Origin: an uncultured Selenomonadaceae bacterium
Lineage (GTDB): Bacteria > Bacillota > Negativicutes > Selenomonadales > Selenomonadaceae
DNA: 7,852 bases
Reading direction: 5' to 3'
Assembly: GCA_945637225.1 (NCBI GenBank)
Contig: CALZDE010000090.1
Location: 1-7,852 of the forward strand
The translations under genes were made by a program, and so were the position numbers. Every line of letters starts with the position of its first letter. Position 1 is the first letter of the stretch. Below, one piece after another: positions 1 through 5,281 of this stretch. The notes beneath the pieces were generated by a model. That model worked only from the letters and a program-made list of their open reading frames with translations, was not told the origin of the DNA and did not search any database.

Positions 1-408
1 CCACCAGAGCTGCCATTCTCTCTCGATGCTGACCCAGTTATGGTTGAATTTGATGATTATGGTGCAATGTTTGTCGACATGCAGGATAATCCTGAGAATT
101 ACGACAACAAGCGTCTCAATTTTGATGGTTATATGTGTTCAGCAAGAAAGGCAGGCAAGGATCATTATGCAGTAGGTCGTGTAGGTATGAACTGCTGTGC
201 TGATGATATGGTTTTCTTGGGTATTCCTTCTACTGGTCCATCCTTTAAGAAGCTGGATTCTACCAAGAATGAGCGTAAATGGGGCAATATTACTGGCGTA
301 ATTCACCTGAAGTACGAAAGCAATGGCGAAATAGAGTCTTTGAAAATGAAGGTAGAAAGCTTTACCGAAAAAGAAAAGCCAAAAGACCCAATTGTATATT
401 TCAATTAA
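1..408 (+). CDS. DUF1980/YcgQ-like (TIGR03943-type) protein, C-terminal part
   Basis: The reading frame is open from the first base and ends at TAA 406-408, so this is the last ~135 residues of a longer protein. The ATG at 40 is internal and has no ribosome binding site. The visible part carries the signature of the DUF1980/TIGR03943 C-terminal domain: a 'YDNKRLNFDGYMCSARK' strand, then 'VGRVGMNCCADDMVFLGI' with the adjacent Cys-Cys-Ala-Asp typical of the family, then a 'KWGNITGVI' strand. In known relatives (B. subtilis YcgQ) an N-terminal membrane part precedes this domain and the gene often sits beside a COG0701-type permease; neither can be seen here because the 5' part is cut off. The biochemical role of the family is not established. 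The paired cysteines suggest metal or thiol chemistry, which is inference. A hairpin terminator follows the stop. Family assignment is from motif recall only. Confidence 0.7.
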   Translation, partial: PPELPFSLDADPVMVEFDDYGAMFVDMQDNPENYDNKRLNFDGYMCSARKAGKDHYAVGRVGMNCCADDMVFLGIPSTGPSFKKLDSTKNERKWGNITGVIHLKYESNGEIESLKMKVESFTEKEKPKDPIVYFN

Positions 409-420
409 TGATTAATGGAA

Positions 421-452
421 AAGGCACTTTGTCATATAGAAGTGTCTTTTTT
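421..452 (+). terminator. Rho-independent terminator after the DUF1980-like gene
   Basis: The left arm AAGGCACTT (421-429) pairs with AAGTGTCTT (440-448), giving nine base pairs with one G-U wobble around a 10-nt loop. The right arm runs into a T-tract that ends at 452. The terminator begins 13 bases after the upstream stop codon. The next gene starts only 24 bases after the T-tract, so there is little room for a separate promoter between them. Confidence 0.8.
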
Positions 453-475
453 CATATGGATAAGGGGAGAAAAAT

Positions 476-1153
476 GTGAAGGGAAAAACATTAGAAAAAT
501 TGTCGGAGGAAATAAAGGACTGGCAATATCCTTCTGCCCTGCCAGCGGAATGGTTTGGTTATAAGCTGACAATTAAAAATGAAGAAAACGGCGATATGTA
601 TGACCTGTTTACCTATGAAAATGCAGAAGAAAGACGCAGTGCGACAGCGTATTTTCATGAGGAAACCATGGAGTATAAATTCAGGGTAAAAATAGGGCTG
701 ACAGAATTTTGTCAGATTCAGTATATAAATGCAAAGCTGGGTGCTTTTGAAAAAGCTCTTCAAAACTATCTTGAAGCCAGTATTCATGATTTGGCAGAGT
801 TTAATATTAATACTTTAAGCTATATTATGCAGGAGCAGAAGATTACGGAATGGGATTACAAGCCACATTTGCCACCTGTATTAGAGGGGTTTGAGCTTTA
901 TATCACACCTGACCGCCCCGTCAGAGTATTAAATGGTTCGTACATAGTTTTTGATTATTCGGATTTTTCGACTAAGAGTAATTTTATTATTTACTATAAT
1001 GAATTTCGCAACGAATTTTATGGTGAAGCACGTATCAAGGATATTCCTGAAATGAACTATATTTTTGATTCTAAAAACCTCATGGAGTTAGAGGATAAAT
1101 TGAGGGAACATCTAGTAGATAGATTAAAAGGAATAAAAGCACGTTCCGTATGA
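476..1153 (+). CDS. Hypothetical protein with two tandem ~95-residue repeats
   Basis: I do not recognise this 225-aa protein. It starts at GTG 476, preceded by a strong Shine-Dalgarno AAGGGGAGA (462-470). An ATG overlapping the start (474) runs straight into TGA and cannot be used. No signal peptide or membrane segment is visible; it is probably cytoplasmic, charged and rich in aromatic residues. It contains an internal duplication: W16, Y18, L22-P23, G28, L31 and I33 recur exactly 110 residues later as W126, Y128, L132-P133, G138, L141 and I143. After a four-residue insertion, Y47, E66, I73, L95 and L99 recur 114 residues later as Y161, E180, I187, L209 and L213. Each unit looks like a beta-rich segment followed by one amphipathic helix. 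Codon use includes ATA and AGA, unlike the strongly biased gene at 6835. The gene sits alone between two terminator-like hairpins, so the context gives no function. Confidence 0.75.
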   Translation: MKGKTLEKLSEEIKDWQYPSALPAEWFGYKLTIKNEENGDMYDLFTYENAEERRSATAYFHEETMEYKFRVKIGLTEFCQIQYINAKLGAFEKALQNYLEASIHDLAEFNINTLSYIMQEQKITEWDYKPHLPPVLEGFELYITPDRPVRVLNGSYIVFDYSDFSTKSNFIIYYNEFRNEFYGEARIKDIPEMNYIFDSKNLMELEDKLREHLVDRLKGIKARSV

Positions 1154-1190
1154 AAAAATTCTTAAAAATGCTATTTTTTGCAGGATTTTT
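1154..1190 (+). terminator. Probable AT-rich terminator hairpin after the repeat protein
   Basis: The outer arms AAAAATTCT (1154-1162) and AGGATTTTT (1182-1190) pair over nine positions with one G-U. Nested inside, AAAAAT (1164-1169) pairs with ATTTTT (1173-1178) around GCT. The hairpin begins at the first base after the TGA stop and ends in five T. The stem is very AT-rich and would be thermodynamically weak, so this is a probable rather than certain terminator. Confidence 0.45.
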
Positions 1191-1215
1191 CATATAGATG
1201 TCGAAAGCATATTAT
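1187..1215 (+). promoter_or_regulatory. Possible sigma-A-type promoter for the ndpA-like gene
   Basis: TTTTCA (1187-1192) and TATTAT (1210-1215) are separated by 17 bases and match the -35 and -10 consensus at four and five of six positions respectively. A start near 1222 would give a leader of about 65 nt. The region is AT-rich and such matches arise easily by chance, so this is tentative. The rest of 1216-1285 shows only the gene's ribosome binding site. Confidence 0.3.
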
Positions 1216-1285
1216 TAGTAGTGTTCTATGAAATAATGAACTAAGTAAAATAATTTTAATTTTTAAGGATGAATGAGGTGGCAGT

Positions 1286-2287
1286 ATGGTAATAATTGAA
1301 AAGGCGATTCTCCATATACTTAATTTTAACTCAGCGGATGCAGTTTATTCCGACCATGAGCTCATGCCAGAGGATAGCACTTTGGAATTTTTGGTAAAGC
1401 ACATAGAAAAGACCATCAATAGTCAGGACGCTAAGGGCGGTGTTTTCTATGATGACAGCAATTTTCAGAAGCTTTTAGACTCTTATATAAAGGGCGAGAA
1501 GGAGTTTATTCCATTCTCCAAGGAAATAGCGAAGATTTTAGCAGATGCACTTTCACATGCAGAAGAAGCAAATGTTGCTGATATTATTGTCAGTCAGATT
1601 CGTGTTGATGATGACCATAAGCTGGTTATTTTCAAGTGCAACAGCCATCAGGGCTATATCCATCAGGTAGAAGTTGGAGAAAATGGCAAGGTACAGACTG
1701 GTCTGGTGAATAATTTTGCTATTCTGCCAAGCCTTACACAGCGTGTTGATGAGTATGCATATATTGACCTTAAGACAAAGGAAATTAAGGTAAAGTCCCG
1801 TAAGTACCATATTGACGGCAATCAGATTCTTCTCTTGCCTGAGCTGATGTTAGAGTGTTCTCCAGCACCATCTCCATCCGAAACTATCAAGGAGATTAAC
1901 AAGGTTGTTAATAAGGTAGCAGAGGAATTTGGTCATGATAAGGTAGCGGCTGCGGCAGCTGTCAAGACATATATTTCTGAGGAATTAAAGACTGCTGATT
2001 CTATTGACCCAGTAGAAGCTGGCAAGAAGATTTTCCGTGACAGTCCTTCCATGCAGCAGGGCTATGCTGAGGCTATTGAGTCCTCTGGCTATACTACTCC
2101 TGTTAAGGTTGATCAGGAAGCTACAATGAAGAAGCTTCGCAAGCATAAACTGGCTACTGATACTGGTATTGAGCTTACTATTCCTACTGATTATTTCGAC
2201 AGCACTGAATTTGTGGAATTTAATCAGGAGAAGGATGGCTCTATGTCCATTACCATTAAGCATATTCAGAATTTAAAAAATAAATAA
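1286..2287 (+). CDS. 37-kDa nucleoid-associated protein, NdpA/YejK family (NA37)
   Basis: This 333-aa protein matches the NA37/NdpA family in length and layout. The N-terminal 'MVIIEKAILHILNF' is the usual family opening. The most diagnostic stretch is near the C-terminus, 'KHKLATDTGIELTIP' at residues 286-300, followed by a 'DGSMSITIKHI' strand (317-327); known members end the same way. A middle helical part (about 197-235) includes an alanine-rich helix, AAAAAV at 221-226. The E. coli member (YejK) is a nucleoid protein found with chromosomal DNA, and its precise role is not known. No enzymatic motif is visible. ATG 1286 is preceded by AGGTGG (1275-1280) at normal spacing. It is separated from the upstream gene by a hairpin and from the aminotransferase gene by a 75-base gap without a clear terminator, so some readthrough is possible. 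NdpA-like proteins in Bacillota are less studied than the gammaproteobacterial ones. Confidence 0.85.
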   Translation: MVIIEKAILHILNFNSADAVYSDHELMPEDSTLEFLVKHIEKTINSQDAKGGVFYDDSNFQKLLDSYIKGEKEFIPFSKEIAKILADALSHAEEANVADIIVSQIRVDDDHKLVIFKCNSHQGYIHQVEVGENGKVQTGLVNNFAILPSLTQRVDEYAYIDLKTKEIKVKSRKYHIDGNQILLLPELMLECSPAPSPSETIKEINKVVNKVAEEFGHDKVAAAAAVKTYISEELKTADSIDPVEAGKKIFRDSPSMQQGYAEAIESSGYTTPVKVDQEATMKKLRKHKLATDTGIELTIPTDYFDSTEFVEFNQEKDGSMSITIKHIQNLKNK

Positions 2288-2345
2288 GAATATATATAAA
2301 GGTTACAGAGAAAAATATTTTTATTTGGAGTTTGAGCAATATAAA

Positions 2346-2353
2346 TGAGGAGA
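2346..2353 (+). promoter_or_regulatory. Ribosome binding site that decides the aminotransferase start
   Basis: TGAGGAGA lies about 10 bases before ATG 2363 and overlaps the alternative ATG at 2345. The 2345 start has only GGAG at 2327-2330, 14 bases upstream, which is too far for good initiation. This favours 2363. Confidence 0.65.
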
Positions 2354-2362
2354 TATGTAAAA

Positions 2363-3550
2363 ATGGTTTCAGAAAAGATGTATGGATTGGGAACAAGAAA
2401 ATCTACAATTCGTACTATATTTGAATTTGGCAGAAAGCGTGCTGCTGAAATAGGAGAAGAAAATGTTTACGATTTCAGTATAGGCAATCCAAATGTTCCT
2501 GCACCAGCAATTGTAAATCAGACAATTATTGATACTATTAAAGAGATGGATTCCTGTGCGTTACATGGTTATACCGTAGCACCTGGTGACCCAGAGGTAA
2601 GGGAGACTATTGCAAAGAGCATTAACCGTCGTTTTGGCACTGATTATGCAGGCAAAAACCTTTTCATGACCTCTGGTGCGGCAGCGGCACTTACTATCTG
2701 CTTTAAGGCACTGGCTGAAGATTGGGATGAATTTTTAACCTTTGCTCCATATTTCCCAGAGTATAAATGTTTTGTTGAGTCTGTTGGTTCCGAGCTGAAG
2801 GTAGTGCCAGCAAACACTGATGATTTTCAGATTCGGTTCGACATGCTGGAGGAAATGCTGACTCCTCATATTAAGGCTGTTATTATCAATACTCCTAACA
2901 ATCCTAGTGGTGTGGTTTATTCTGAGGAAACAATTAAGAAATTAGCAGAAGTTTTATATGCTAAGGAAAAGGAATATGGACATCCTATTTTCCTGATTTC
3001 CGATGAACCATATCGTGAGCTTGTTTATGGCGGTATTGAGGTTCCTTATGTGCCTAAGTATTACAAGAATACCCTCGTATGCTATTCCTGGAGTAAGTCT
3101 TTGTCCCTGCCGGGCGAGCGTATCGGTTATATCGTAGTGCCTGATGAGATAGAGGGCTTTGAGCAGGTGTATGGTGCTATTGCAGGTGCGGCTAGAGTGC
3201 TTACTCATGTAAATGCGTCCTCACTTTTCCAGCGTGTAGTAGCAAAGTGTGTGGATGTGCCTTCTGATATAGCGGCGTATGAAGAAAACGGCAATCTTCT
3301 TTATAACGGTCTTATTGAAGCAGGCTTTACCTGTCAGAAGCCACAGGGAGCGTTCTATCTTTTCCCAAAGGCATTGGAAGATGATGATTATGCTTTCTGT
3401 GAAAGAGCGAAGAAGTATGACCTGCTTTTGGTGCCTGGTACTGATTTTGGCTGTCCTGGCTATTTTAGAGCGGCTTACTGTATCAAGAAAAGTACTATCG
3501 AAGCATCTCTTCCTGCTTTCAGGAAATTAGCAGAGGAATACAGGAAATAA
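2363..3550 (+). CDS. PLP-dependent aminotransferase, class I/II (AspC-like, fold type I)
   Basis: I chose ATG 2363 (395 aa, 'MVSEKMYGLG') over the in-frame ATG 2345 because of the Shine-Dalgarno position; the extra six residues (MRRYVK) are not a family feature. Numbered from this start, the Schiff-base lysine is K245 in 'YSWSKSLSLPGERIGY', with R253 of the same motif helping to bind the PLP phosphate. Other landmarks are 'NTPNNPSG' (from N176, with N179 expected to contact the PLP ring oxygen), D214 and Y217 in 'SDEPYRE' (D214 pairs with the pyridine nitrogen), the Gly-Ala-rich phosphate cup at 105-109, and R369 in 'FRAAY', expected to bind the substrate carboxylate. The protein is cytoplasmic and probably dimeric. 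Substrate cannot be read from the sequence; amino-acid/2-oxoacid transamination is the family reaction. An RNase Z-like gene follows after 29 bp, probably in the same transcript. All key catalytic residues are present. Confidence 0.92.
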   Translation: MVSEKMYGLGTRKSTIRTIFEFGRKRAAEIGEENVYDFSIGNPNVPAPAIVNQTIIDTIKEMDSCALHGYTVAPGDPEVRETIAKSINRRFGTDYAGKNLFMTSGAAAALTICFKALAEDWDEFLTFAPYFPEYKCFVESVGSELKVVPANTDDFQIRFDMLEEMLTPHIKAVIINTPNNPSGVVYSEETIKKLAEVLYAKEKEYGHPIFLISDEPYRELVYGGIEVPYVPKYYKNTLVCYSWSKSLSLPGERIGYIVVPDEIEGFEQVYGAIAGAARVLTHVNASSLFQRVVAKCVDVPSDIAAYEENGNLLYNGLIEAGFTCQKPQGAFYLFPKALEDDDYAFCERAKKYDLLLVPGTDFGCPGYFRAAYCIKKSTIEASLPAFRKLAEEYRK

Positions 3551-3579
3551 ATGTTTTTAGGGATTAGGGGTTTATAGTG

Positions 3580-4389
3580 ATGAAAAAATTAATTATTCTT
3601 GGCACTGGCAATGCTATGGTTACAAAGGTGTACAATACCTGTTTTCTGGTGGAAATGTCTGATGGTGAGCTGTTTCTTACAGATGCAGGCGGTGGCAACG
3701 GAATTTTTCGTCAGCTTGAGCAGGTGAAGGCGGATTATCAGAAGCTTCATCATATGTTTGTTACTCATGGACATACCGACCATATTCTAGGCGTTATCTG
3801 GATTATGAGAAAGATTTCTGATCTGATGAATAAGGGCAAGTATGACGGAGAATTTCATATTTACTGCCATGATGTAGTAAAGGATATGCTCCTTACTATG
3901 GGCAAGATGATGCTTAATAAGAAGGATTTTGCTAATATTGGCAAGCGTGTATTCATCCATGAAGTAGTTGATGCTGAGGATGTTAAATTGCCTTGGGGCA
4001 AGCTTACTGCCTTTGATATTTTCTCAACTAAGGCAAAGCAGTTTGGCTATCGTCTTGAATTTGCTGATGATGGTCAGGTGCTGACTTGTCTGGGTGATGA
4101 GCCATACAATCCAAAGTGTGAGAAGTATGCACGTAATGCTGACTGGCTGATGTCAGAAGCTTTCTGCCGTTATGGGGACCGTGATATATTTAAGCCTTAC
4201 GAGAAGAACCACAGTACTGCTAAGGAAGCCTCAGAGCAGGCACAGAAACTTAATGTCAAGAATCTTGTTCTCTATCATACTGAGGACAAGACCATTGATG
4301 TACGCAAGGAAACCTATACTGCTGAGGCTAAGGAATACTTTAATGGTAATGTGTTTGTACCTGATGATTTGGAAATAATAAATTTGTGA
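3580..4389 (+). CDS. Metallo-beta-lactamase-fold hydrolase, divergent RNase Z-like
   Basis: This 269-aa protein starts at ATG 3580, nine bases after AGGGG (3566-3570); an adjacent GTG at 3577 is an alternative. It opens with the MBL-fold strand 'KKLIILGTGNA' and has a full 'THGHTDH' metal motif (H63, H65, D67, H68). D173 in 'LGDEPYN' is the expected bridging aspartate and H233 in 'LYHTED' the last metal ligand. 'SEAF' (192-195) and 'NHSTAKEAS' (H211) resemble the HEAT and HST motifs of tRNase Z, which points to the RNase Z/arylsulfatase branch. The third metal histidine, expected before 'FGYRLEF' (156-162), appears replaced by Ser-Thr (149-150), and no glycine/proline-rich tRNA-binding arm is visible. 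It is therefore unlikely to be the housekeeping tRNase Z; a small-molecule or phosphoester hydrolase is equally plausible. Cytoplasmic, probably co-transcribed with the aminotransferase. A shared pathway is possible but unsupported. Confidence 0.82.
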   Translation: MKKLIILGTGNAMVTKVYNTCFLVEMSDGELFLTDAGGGNGIFRQLEQVKADYQKLHHMFVTHGHTDHILGVIWIMRKISDLMNKGKYDGEFHIYCHDVVKDMLLTMGKMMLNKKDFANIGKRVFIHEVVDAEDVKLPWGKLTAFDIFSTKAKQFGYRLEFADDGQVLTCLGDEPYNPKCEKYARNADWLMSEAFCRYGDRDIFKPYEKNHSTAKEASEQAQKLNVKNLVLYHTEDKTIDVRKETYTAEAKEYFNGNVFVPDDLEIINL

Positions 4390-4396
4390 AAAATTT

Positions 4397-4423
4397 CTTT
4401 TTCTAGCAGGAGAAAGAGTTTTT
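4397..4423 (+). terminator. Possible weak terminator between the MBL gene and hfq
   Basis: CTTTTTCT (4397-4404) pairs with AGAAAGAG (4411-4418) over eight positions with one G-U, around a 6-nt loop. It is followed by five T (4419-4423) and preceded by five A (4389-4393). The stem has few GC pairs, so efficiency is doubtful. Its position, just after the stop and before the hfq -10 element, fits a gene boundary. Confidence 0.45.
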
Positions 4424-4431
4424 ATGTAGAA

Positions 4432-4437
4432 TATAAT
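4432..4437 (+). promoter_or_regulatory. Consensus -10 element, likely hfq promoter
   Basis: A perfect TATAAT lies 41 bases before the hfq start codon and would place the transcription start near 4444. No good -35 hexamer sits 16-18 bases upstream; that space is taken by the right arm of the putative hairpin (4409-4418). It also lacks the TG of an extended -10, so an activator or an unusually weak -35 would be needed. Confidence 0.45.
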
Positions 4438-4446
4438 ACGTAGAAA
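4434..4446 (+). repeat. 13-mer TAATACGTAGAAA, copy 1 (upstream of hfq)
   Basis: This copy overlaps the end of the hfq -10 element and the probable transcription start. It contains the palindrome TACGTA. An identical copy lies at 6720-6732. Two copies in an AT-rich window could be chance. Confidence 0.35.
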
Positions 4447-4477
4447 ATGAAAAAGGGATTCGTCAGGGGGGTAAAAA

Positions 4478-4750
4478 ATGCCAGCAAACGGAATGATAGT
4501 ACCACGACCAGCTAAAGTTATTAATTTGCAGGACAGCATTCTTAATCAGGTTCGTAAAGATGGCTCTCCAGTCATCATTCATTTAGTCAATGGTTTTCAA
4601 TTGAAGGGCACTGTTAAGGGCTTCGACAACTTGACCGTTATTCTTGATTCTAGGGGGAAACAGCAGCTCGTTTATAAGCATGCTATTTCTACTATTACAT
4701 TGACTAAGAACCTGGATAGTATATCCGGCATGGATAAGAAGGAAAATTAA
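4478..4750 (+). CDS. hfq: RNA chaperone Hfq
   Basis: This is a 90-aa Sm-like protein expected to form a hexameric ring that anneals small RNAs to mRNAs. The core is unmistakable: 'NLQDSILNQVRK' (16-27), the Sm1 strands with 'NGFQLKGTVKGFDN' (38-51), and the Sm2 'GKQQLVYKHAIST' (60-72) containing the K67-H68 proximal-site pair. Aligned to E. coli Hfq the offset is +10 up to the mid-core and +11 in Sm2, so there is a ten-residue N-terminal extension (MPANGMIVPRPAKVI...). ATG 4478 has a very strong AGGGGGG (4465-4471) at ideal spacing, which supports the extended form; an internal Met6 is less likely. The C-terminal tail is short, as in other Bacillota. Two RNA-contact aromatic positions differ: E. 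coli Y25 is H35 here and F42 is L52. The gene has its own -10 and terminator and is not next to miaA, its usual neighbour in many bacteria. Confidence 0.96.
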   Translation: MPANGMIVPRPAKVINLQDSILNQVRKDGSPVIIHLVNGFQLKGTVKGFDNLTVILDSRGKQQLVYKHAISTITLTKNLDSISGMDKKEN

Positions 4751-4760
4751 GTAATAGATG

Positions 4761-4789
4761 AAGGGAGCCTGTTGGGGGGTTCCCTTTTT
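4761..4789 (+). terminator. Rho-independent terminator of hfq
   Basis: AAGGGAGCC (4761-4769) pairs with GGTTCCCTT (4778-4786) over nine positions with one G-U wobble around an 8-nt loop, and the arm continues into TTTTT (4785-4789). It begins ten bases after the hfq stop codon. It is the strongest terminator in the window. Confidence 0.9.
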
Positions 4790-4814
4790 AATTTTGCTGA
4801 TATTGTATGAAAAT

Positions 4815-4823
4815 GAGAAAGGG
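4815..4823 (+). promoter_or_regulatory. Ribosome binding site that decides the dut start
   Basis: GAGAAAGGG ends six bases before ATG 4830. The longer in-frame start at 4758 lies at the edge of the hfq terminator and has no Shine-Dalgarno. No convincing promoter is visible between 4790 and 4829, so dut may depend on readthrough from hfq or on a promoter I cannot recognise. Confidence 0.6.
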
Positions 4824-4829
4824 TATAAA

Positions 4830-5279
4830 ATGAGGATACGTGGATTTGAAATAGTGACAAAATATGAAGGAAAGGTGACGCTTCCAGTGCGGAAAACTGG
4901 TTCTAGTGCAGGCTATGATTTGGCTTCTGCGGAGGATATCGTACTGAAGCCGGGAAAGGTAACTATTGTGCCAACTGGCTTAAAGGCATATATGCAGAAG
5001 GATGAATATTTAGGCCTTCATGTGCGTTCTGGCATTTCCATCAAAAATAATATTTCCTGCATTAATAACGTGGGAATTGTGGATGCGGATTATTATGGCA
5101 ATCCCGATAATGAAGGGCATATTATGGTACCGCTTATTAATCATGGTGAAGAAGATTTTATTATTACCAAGGGTATGCGCGTAGCACAGGGAATTTTTTA
5201 TAAGTATCTTACCGTAGATGGTGATGAAGCCGGCGTAGGAAAGAGCAGGGATGGGGGCTTTGGCTCGACAGGGGTGTAA
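4830..5279 (+). CDS. dut: dUTP diphosphatase (trimeric dUTPase)
   Basis: The enzyme hydrolyses dUTP to dUMP and pyrophosphate, keeping uracil out of DNA and supplying dUMP for thymidylate synthesis. From ATG 4830 it is 149 aa, the normal size for the trimeric family. All five motifs are present: AGYDL (27-31), RSG (66-68), NNVGIVDADYYG (79-90, with D85 expected to activate the catalytic water), RVAQG (117-121), and the C-terminal flexible lid GGFGSTG (142-148), whose phenylalanine stacks on the uracil. The in-frame extension from 4758 would add 24 residues with a hydrophobic stretch, but it is encoded by the hfq terminator and its flank, so it is not real protein. The stop codon is two bases from the rarA start, so the two genes form an operon. 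Cytoplasmic. I see no missing catalytic residue. Confidence 0.95.
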   Translation: MRIRGFEIVTKYEGKVTLPVRKTGSSAGYDLASAEDIVLKPGKVTIVPTGLKAYMQKDEYLGLHVRSGISIKNNISCINNVGIVDADYYGNPDNEGHIMVPLINHGEEDFIITKGMRVAQGIFYKYLTVDGDEAGVGKSRDGGFGSTGV

Positions 5280-5281
5280 AA

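Noticed and set aside
279..479. Open frame overlapping the end of the DUF1980-like gene and the terminator
   Set aside because: It is in a different frame from a supported gene, runs through a terminator hairpin and has no ribosome binding site.
491..787. Minus-strand open frame of 98 codons opposite the repeat protein
   Set aside because: It is a shadow of the plus-strand gene, whose duplicated protein pattern shows that the plus strand is the coding one.
2311..2322. Perfect palindrome AAAAATATTTTT between the ndpA-like and aminotransferase genes
   Set aside because: It has no GC pairs and no adequate loop, so it cannot be supported as a terminator. An A/T palindrome this short is expected in AT-rich intergenic DNA.
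4231..4539. Minus-strand open frame spanning the end of the MBL gene and the start of hfq
   Set aside because: It crosses two well-supported plus-strand genes and the intergenic promoter and hairpin; its composition is that of an antisense shadow.
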